In this document: in pieces, positions 5,947-9,479 of the stretch | How positions within the stretch are numbered: position 1 is the first letter of the stretch | Layout: every line of letters begins with the position of its first letter | Assembly (NCBI GenBank): GCA_046727435.1 | Contig: JBKPCR010000478.1 | Coordinates: forward strand, 1-9,479 | From: CAVPRW01 sp046727435 [NCBI: bacterium] | GTDB taxonomy: Bacteria > Tectomicrobia > Entotheonellia > J063 | Reading direction: 5' to 3' | DNA length: 9,479 nt | Position numbers and translations under genes: made by a program | Notes under the pieces: model-generated | Told to the model about the DNA's origin: nothing | The model's database searches: none | Seen by the model: the letters and a program-made list of their open reading frames with translations, nothing else

Positions 5947-8232
5947 TCAGGCGGCTGGGGGGCCCAGTGGCTGCTCAGGATCGTATTTGATGAGGCGAGC
6001 CGAGTTGAGGACCACGAGGAGAGTACTCAGGTTGTGTAGGATCGCAGCCAGGAAGGGATTGAGCAGACCAAACCCCCCAAAAGCGATGCCTCCGGCATTA
6101 ACACCGAGGGCTATGCTGTAATTCTGACGAATGACTTGCAGTGTCTGGCGACTGAGGCGCACCGTAGTGGCGACCTGGGGCAGGTTGTCGGACGCGAGCG
6201 CAATGTCCGCCGCCTCAATCGCCACATCGGAGCCCACTGTGCCCATGGCAATGCCGACATCGGCCAGGGCTAACGCGGGCGCATCGTTAATCCCATCGCC
6301 CACCATCGCCACCCGCCTTCCACGCGCCCGGAGCTCACGGATCAACGCATATTTCTGCTCAGGAGATAATTGTGCCCGCCAATCCTTGAGACCCACCGCT
6401 CGTGCCACCACCCGCGCCGTTTCCTCGATGTCTCCACTCAGCATGACCAAATGGGGCACACCCATGGCGCTTAGCTGAGTCACGGCAGACACGGCTTCAG
6501 GGCGAACCTTGTCACGCACCCCGATCAGTCCGATGAGCTGGTCCTGATGAGCCACATACATGACCGATTCACCGGCCGCAGTGTAGCTGGCATGCTGCGC
6601 TTCCGCCGCTGCTGGCACGGATACGCCGAATTGTTGCAACATCTGTCCAGTTCCGACGAGAATGCGATTACCCGCCCAATCAGCTCGGACGCCACGCCCC
6701 ACAAGAATTTCGCATTCATCGTGCAGCGGAATCACAATCTGGCGGTCCTGTGCGTATTTCAATACCGCCAAGGCCAGAGGGTGTTGCGAGTGCAGTTCGC
6801 CATTCGCCGCTAGTGACAATACCTCGTCCGGTGTGTAGTCGTCCGATAACGCCACTACGCGCTCGACGCCGGGTAGTCCCGTCGTGAGGGTGCCGGTCTT
6901 ATCGAACACGATAGTATCCAACGTGGCCGCCGCCTCTAGAGGCGTCCCCCCTTTAATCAGAACTCCGCGGCGTGCCCCGTTGCCAATCGCTGCACTCACG
7001 GCCGTAGGAGTCGCCAAGCCGGCAGCACAGGGGCAGGCGATGAGCAACATGGTCACGGCGCGGCGGACATCGCGCGTCACTATGAACACGAGACCAGCAA
7101 GCGCAAACGAAAAGGGCACGAAACGTGCCGAGAAGCGCTCACCTATCGTCTGGAGCGGTGCGCGCAACTCCTGGGCTTCTTCGACGCGCTGGATGAGCCG
7201 GCCGACTGCGGTATCGTTGCCAACTCGGCTTACCCGCACGCGCAGATCGCCTGCCAGGAGCAAGGTTCCAGCATAGACGGTGTCCCCTGGATTGCGAAAG
7301 ACCGGCATGCTCTCGCCAGTGATCGGGGCTTCATTCACCGTTCCGCTGCGTGCTTCGACGATGCCATCTACGGGGATATATGCGCCCGCGTAGACCGCCA
7401 CTAGGTCATCTGGCTGTATCGCGTGCAGGTGTCGACGGACCTCAATCGCGCCCATCACCAACCAGACCTCATCGTCACCCATGCTGAGGAGGGCGCGAAT
7501 GGCTCTTCTGGTGCGGCGCAGCGTCAGTGCTTGCAAGTATTCGCCAAGGTTAAGTAACCAAATGACGGTGAGCCCAGTCACACTCTCGCGCAAGATCAGG
7601 CTCGCCAGGGTGGCAGAGCTCACCAGGGTATCGGTTGTCACGCTACTGCCCTTCGTCATGGAGCCGACAGCGCCGCGAAAGAAGGGCAGACCGGATACTA
7701 GCGTGGTGATGGCGGTAATCGCCAACAGAGCTGGGTGAGCTGCCAGTGGCCCTGGCCCGGTCACCAGGCGCTTGACGACCAGACCGAACAACACACTGCC
7801 TCCCAGGAACAGGCGACGGATATGACCTCTTACTGATGTATCGTCGACCTCATGATCGTGCGCATGCCCGTTAGTACGGCCGGGGCGTATCTGGATACCT
7901 AGATGCCGCTGCCCGTCTGACGAACCATTCACGGTTGCATATGCCTCTGGACTAAGTGCTGGGGTGCCGAGGGCGGTGTGCACCATGGCGGCCATTTCTT
8001 GTGGGCTCAAATCCGCGTCATAGTACACCAGGAGTCGTCCGGTCAGCGGTGTGGCCTCGACGGAATGGACGCCCGTCATCTGCTGGAGTCTCATTTCGAC
8101 GGCGGCCGCTTTTCGCGGGCGGCCACGGAGCGCTTCAGCTTCCCAGCGCATCCGGCCGGGCACGGATGAGCGCAGGCGTACCACCATGTTGCGCGGTCGA
8201 GGCACGCTGGCGTGTTTATGACACTGTTCCAT
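5947..8232 (-). CDS. P1B-type heavy-metal-transporting ATPase with N-terminal HMA2 domain
   Basis: The protein has 761 residues from ATG 8232 and is an inner-membrane metal pump. Residues 19-91 form an HMA2-like domain with VPGRMR in place of the classical CxxC. A His-rich linker (GHAHDHE, 122-128) follows, then four predicted helices (about 141-235). The actuator motif is TGES (305-308). Helix 6 carries CPC (400-402), followed by the phosphorylation site DKTGT (444-448), the HP motif of the nucleotide domain (484-485), GDGINDA (645-651) and two final helices. The last helix has H733-N-L-S-T, resembling the HNxSS motif of CtpC-type pumps, so Mn or Zn is a possible cargo (inference). ATG 8289 is in frame but would run deep into the upstream gene. 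ATG 8232 has GGGAG 7 nt upstream and matches the start of the paralogue at 9442. It overlaps the DUF5132 stop by 17 nt, which suggests translational coupling. Confidence 0.93.
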   Translation of the reverse strand: MEQCHKHASVPRPRNMVVRLRSSVPGRMRWEAEALRGRPRKAAAVEMRLQQMTGVHSVEATPLTGRLLVYYDADLSPQEMAAMVHTALGTPALSPEAYATVNGSSDGQRHLGIQIRPGRTNGHAHDHEVDDTSVRGHIRRLFLGGSVLFGLVVKRLVTGPGPLAAHPALLAITAITTLVSGLPFFRGAVGSMTKGSSVTTDTLVSSATLASLILRESVTGLTVIWLLNLGEYLQALTLRRTRRAIRALLSMGDDEVWLVMGAIEVRRHLHAIQPDDLVAVYAGAYIPVDGIVEARSGTVNEAPITGESMPVFRNPGDTVYAGTLLLAGDLRVRVSRVGNDTAVGRLIQRVEEAQELRAPLQTIGERFSARFVPFSFALAGLVFIVTRDVRRAVTMLLIACPCAAGLATPTAVSAAIGNGARRGVLIKGGTPLEAAATLDTIVFDKTGTLTTGLPGVERVVALSDDYTPDEVLSLAANGELHSQHPLALAVLKYAQDRQIVIPLHDECEILVGRGVRADWAGNRILVGTGQMLQQFGVSVPAAAEAQHASYTAAGESVMYVAHQDQLIGLIGVRDKVRPEAVSAVTQLSAMGVPHLVMLSGDIEETARVVARAVGLKDWRAQLSPEQKYALIRELRARGRRVAMVGDGINDAPALALADVGIAMGTVGSDVAIEAADIALASDNLPQVATTVRLSRQTLQVIRQNYSIALGVNAGGIAFGGFGLLNPFLAAILHNLSTLLVVLNSARLIKYDPEQPLGPPAA

Positions 8233-8269
8233 TGCCTCTCTCCCGGCGATCGAGTTCTGCCTGGGCCTC
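7960..8269 (-). repeat. Duplicated DUF5132-tail/HMA2 module, copy 1 (ATPase side)
   Basis: This segment encodes the end of DUF5132 and the first 91 residues of the ATPase. It aligns without gaps to 9170-9479 at a constant offset of 1210 bp. The protein similarity is high and the DNA is still clearly alike, for example the shared GCATCCGGCCGGGCAC near 8148 and 9358. Similarity stops at the end of the HMA2 domain. Confidence 0.8.
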
Positions 8270-8476
8270 AGCCGTGATGTCTTCAACATCTTGCCAGGCT
8301 TCTTGCGCCGCCGCTTGTACCTGGCGCTGGATCAGCAAGCCCTCGCGGATGATCGCTCGCAACACTGGCCGAAGCGCCCGGCCGATGAGCGGCAGCACAG
8401 CCTTGAAGATGGGCACTGAGAGCATTCCCAACACAAAAATTACCGGCCATGAGGTGAGGAGTCCATACAACATCAT
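8216..8476 (-). CDS. DUF5132-like small membrane protein
   Basis: The protein has 86 residues. One predicted transmembrane segment (about 5-30, rich in L, V, I and P) is followed by a basic, amphipathic region (RALRPVLRAIIREGL, 33-47). A charged helical tail then ends in AEAQAELDRRERG (69-81). The layout and the P..RP..R..IR.G pattern match DUF5132 proteins, which commonly accompany HMA2-type P-type ATPases. The function is unknown. A helper or regulatory subunit of the pump is a reasonable inference from the 17-nt overlap with the ATPase gene. The start is ATG 8476 with AGGAG five nt upstream, and an adjacent ATG at 8473 is equally possible. Its C-terminal end is duplicated at the right edge of the window. 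Confidence 0.82.
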   Translation of the reverse strand: MMLYGLLTSWPVIFVLGMLSVPIFKAVLPLIGRALRPVLRAIIREGLLIQRQVQAAAQEAWQDVEDITAEAQAELDRRERGNGTVS

Positions 8477-8665
8477 CGTTTCTCCTCTACAACGGGCGTG
8501 TTATCCCACTACTGCAGGTTATTGTGGCAGGGATGCAGCGGTAACAACCCAAGAGACTCCATTCGCACCCCGCACAGAAACGATATGTCTGGCGATCTCC
8601 GCCACCCGCACCGCAGCTGCATCGCTCTACGATCAGAGCCGCAGATCAGACAGCCTATGCTGCCC
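8477..8665. other. 189-nt spacer between the HMA2 membrane protein and DUF5132 genes
   Basis: No supportable gene is present here. The spacer is long enough to carry a promoter for the DUF5132-ATPase pair, but I could not find a convincing one. A weak imperfect inverted repeat (GGTTATT near 8517 with AACAACC near 8543) is the only structure noted. Confidence 0.35.
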
Positions 8666-9442
8666 CTATGCCAGCAACCGAGGCACACCACCCATCTTGG
8701 CGACTAGCCACCGCACGCCAAGATGCAACGCCACGGAGGTCGTCGCGATGAACGCTGTAGGCAGCCAGATACTTTGGGCTGCCAGCCACAATCCCAGCCA
8801 GGCACTCCACGCGGCAAATCCCATCCAGTAGACAAGCAGGGGCGTGAAGCGCACGGTCAGGAGTCCAGCAGTCGCCATGGGAGTGACGATCAGTGATATC
8901 ACCAACAACACCACAGCGACGAGCCACGACTGCGCTACCGCCAGCGCGAGCAAGAGGACCAGGACTAGCCCCTGTAGCTGTACCGGCACCCGGTGCGTCA
9001 GCGTGATGTACGCCCGGAGGGGACGATACCAATGGCCCCATACTGGTACCCCGGCGGACGCAAGGTGATCGCCCTTGGGATCCACATGGGCACGACAGAT
9101 AGAAGTTTTTCTATGGCGCTGGCTGGGCGTTTCATCCGGCAAGATCTCGCCGACCTCGTGGGTGGGCCGTGGAGCCTGTAGGGCGGCGTGGACCATCGCA
9201 GCGATCTCTTGGGCGCTCAGGCCAATGTCATAACGCACCAAGAGTCGCCCAGTCAGGGGCGTGACCTGAGCCGATAGAATACCCGCCATCTGCTGGAGCG
9301 TCCTTTCGACTGCGGCCGCCTTCCTGGGGCGGTCGCGCAGCGCCTCAACCTCCCAACGCATCCGGCCGGGCACAGCCGAGCGTAAGCGCAGACCATGTTG
9401 GCTGTCCTGATGGCTGCCGACATGTTCATGAGGCTGTCTCAT
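8666..9442 (-). CDS. HMA2-domain multi-span membrane protein without ATPase domain
   Basis: The protein has 258 residues. Residues 1-16 are His-rich (H5, H7, H11, H16). Residues 19-91 form an HMA2-like domain nearly the same as that of the downstream ATPase, about 54 of 73 residues identical by eye, including VPGRMRW and TPLTGRLLV. A polar linker (92-135) leads to a hydrophobic C-terminal region with about four predicted helices (roughly 156-173, 175-195, 201-220, 226-245). There are no P-type ATPase motifs (CPC, DKTGT, TGES, GDGxND). I do not recognise the membrane domain. It was probably made by duplication of the DUF5132-HMA2 module and joined to an unrelated membrane region. A partner, metal-handling or regulatory role with the ATPase is inferred from context. 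The start at ATG 9442 gives the same 17-nt overlap with an upstream DUF5132 gene as seen for the ATPase. Confidence 0.85.
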   Translation of the reverse strand: MRQPHEHVGSHQDSQHGLRLRSAVPGRMRWEVEALRDRPRKAAAVERTLQQMAGILSAQVTPLTGRLLVRYDIGLSAQEIAAMVHAALQAPRPTHEVGEILPDETPSQRHRKTSICRAHVDPKGDHLASAGVPVWGHWYRPLRAYITLTHRVPVQLQGLVLVLLLALAVAQSWLVAVVLLVISLIVTPMATAGLLTVRFTPLLVYWMGFAAWSAWLGLWLAAQSIWLPTAFIATTSVALHLGVRWLVAKMGGVPRLLA

Positions 9443-9479
9443 CGCCTCTCGCTTGACGATCGAGCTCCGCCTGAGCCTC
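9170..9479 (-). repeat. Duplicated DUF5132-tail/HMA2 module, copy 2 (membrane-protein side)
   Basis: This is the counterpart of 7960-8269, running to the window edge, so the full extent of the repeat towards the right is unknown. It keeps the same gene overlap, the same 18-residue N-terminal lead before the HMA2 domain and the same H-x-H at residues 5-7. Confidence 0.8.
9426..9479 (-). CDS. 3' end of a second DUF5132-like gene (partial, runs off the right edge)
   Basis: Reading inward from the right edge, the minus strand encodes EAQAELDRQARGDETAS and then TGA (9426-9428). This aligns without gaps to the end of the complete DUF5132-like protein (EAQAELDRRERGNGTVS). Its stop lies inside the start of the HMA2 membrane protein gene with a 17-nt overlap, exactly as in the downstream pair. 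The rest of the gene lies outside the window. If it is full length its start would be expected about 207 nt past the edge. Confidence 0.8.
   Translation of the reverse strand, partial: EAQAELDRQARGDETAS

Noticed and set aside
5765-6121. Plus-strand frame following the methyltransferase stop
   Set aside because: Its second half is antisense to the ATPase 3' end and the first half contains the intergenic hairpin. There is no ribosome site.
8233-8289. N-terminal extension of the ATPase to ATG 8289
   Set aside because: It would overlap DUF5132 by 74 nt, lacks a good ribosome site, and has no counterpart in the paralogous gene, which starts at the position equivalent to 8232.
7956-8831. Plus-strand open frame of 291 codons across the ATPase 5' end, DUF5132 gene and spacer
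   Set aside because: It runs antisense through two supported genes, and its Arg/Ser/Pro-rich sequence shows no domain.
1-9479. CRISPR array, tRNA/rRNA genes or insertion sequence
   Set aside because: No regularly spaced repeats, tRNA-like cloverleaf, rRNA segment or transposase motif was seen. The only long repeat is the protein-coding module duplication.

Overview
The window looks like chromosomal DNA from a GC-rich, probably Gram-negative bacterium. The signs are long spurious antisense frames, good Shine-Dalgarno sites, one twin-arginine (Tat) leader and one lipobox. The gene mix (HMA2-type P-type ATPase with DUF5132, SMP-30 lactonases, YVTN propeller, anchored methyltransferase) would fit Nitrospirota or a similar environmental lineage. 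No marker gene is present, so this taxonomic guess is weak.

Positions 1-199 carry the C-terminal end of a plus-strand gene encoding a Tyr/Arg/Cys-rich protein whose start lies outside the window. From 4388 down to 278 four genes lie on the minus strand. In transcription order they are a Tat-leader SMP-30/gluconolactonase-like protein, a cytoplasmic SMP-30 paralogue, a carboxymuconolactone decarboxylase (CMD)-family protein, and a secreted YVTN/YncE-type beta-propeller. The first three are spaced 82-83 nt apart and probably form an operon for lactone-type ring chemistry. The propeller follows a 262-nt gap that contains a REP-like palindrome, so it may be a separate unit.

A 479-nt divergent spacer (4389-4867) separates this cluster from a plus-strand gene (4868-5764). 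That gene encodes a class I SAM-dependent methyltransferase fold behind a lipoprotein signal peptide. It converges on the next cluster across a 182-nt gap containing a strong hairpin.

From the right edge down to 5947 the minus strand carries a metal-transport cluster: the tail of a DUF5132 gene, an HMA2-domain membrane protein without an ATPase domain, a complete DUF5132 gene, and a P1B-type heavy-metal ATPase with an N-terminal HMA2 domain. The cluster is a tandem duplication. The DUF5132 tail plus HMA2 segment occurs twice, in the same order, without gaps, at an offset of 1210 bp, and with the same 17-nt gene overlap. One copy leads into an ATPase and the other into a short multi-span membrane domain. 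This duplicated module is the most distinctive feature of the window.
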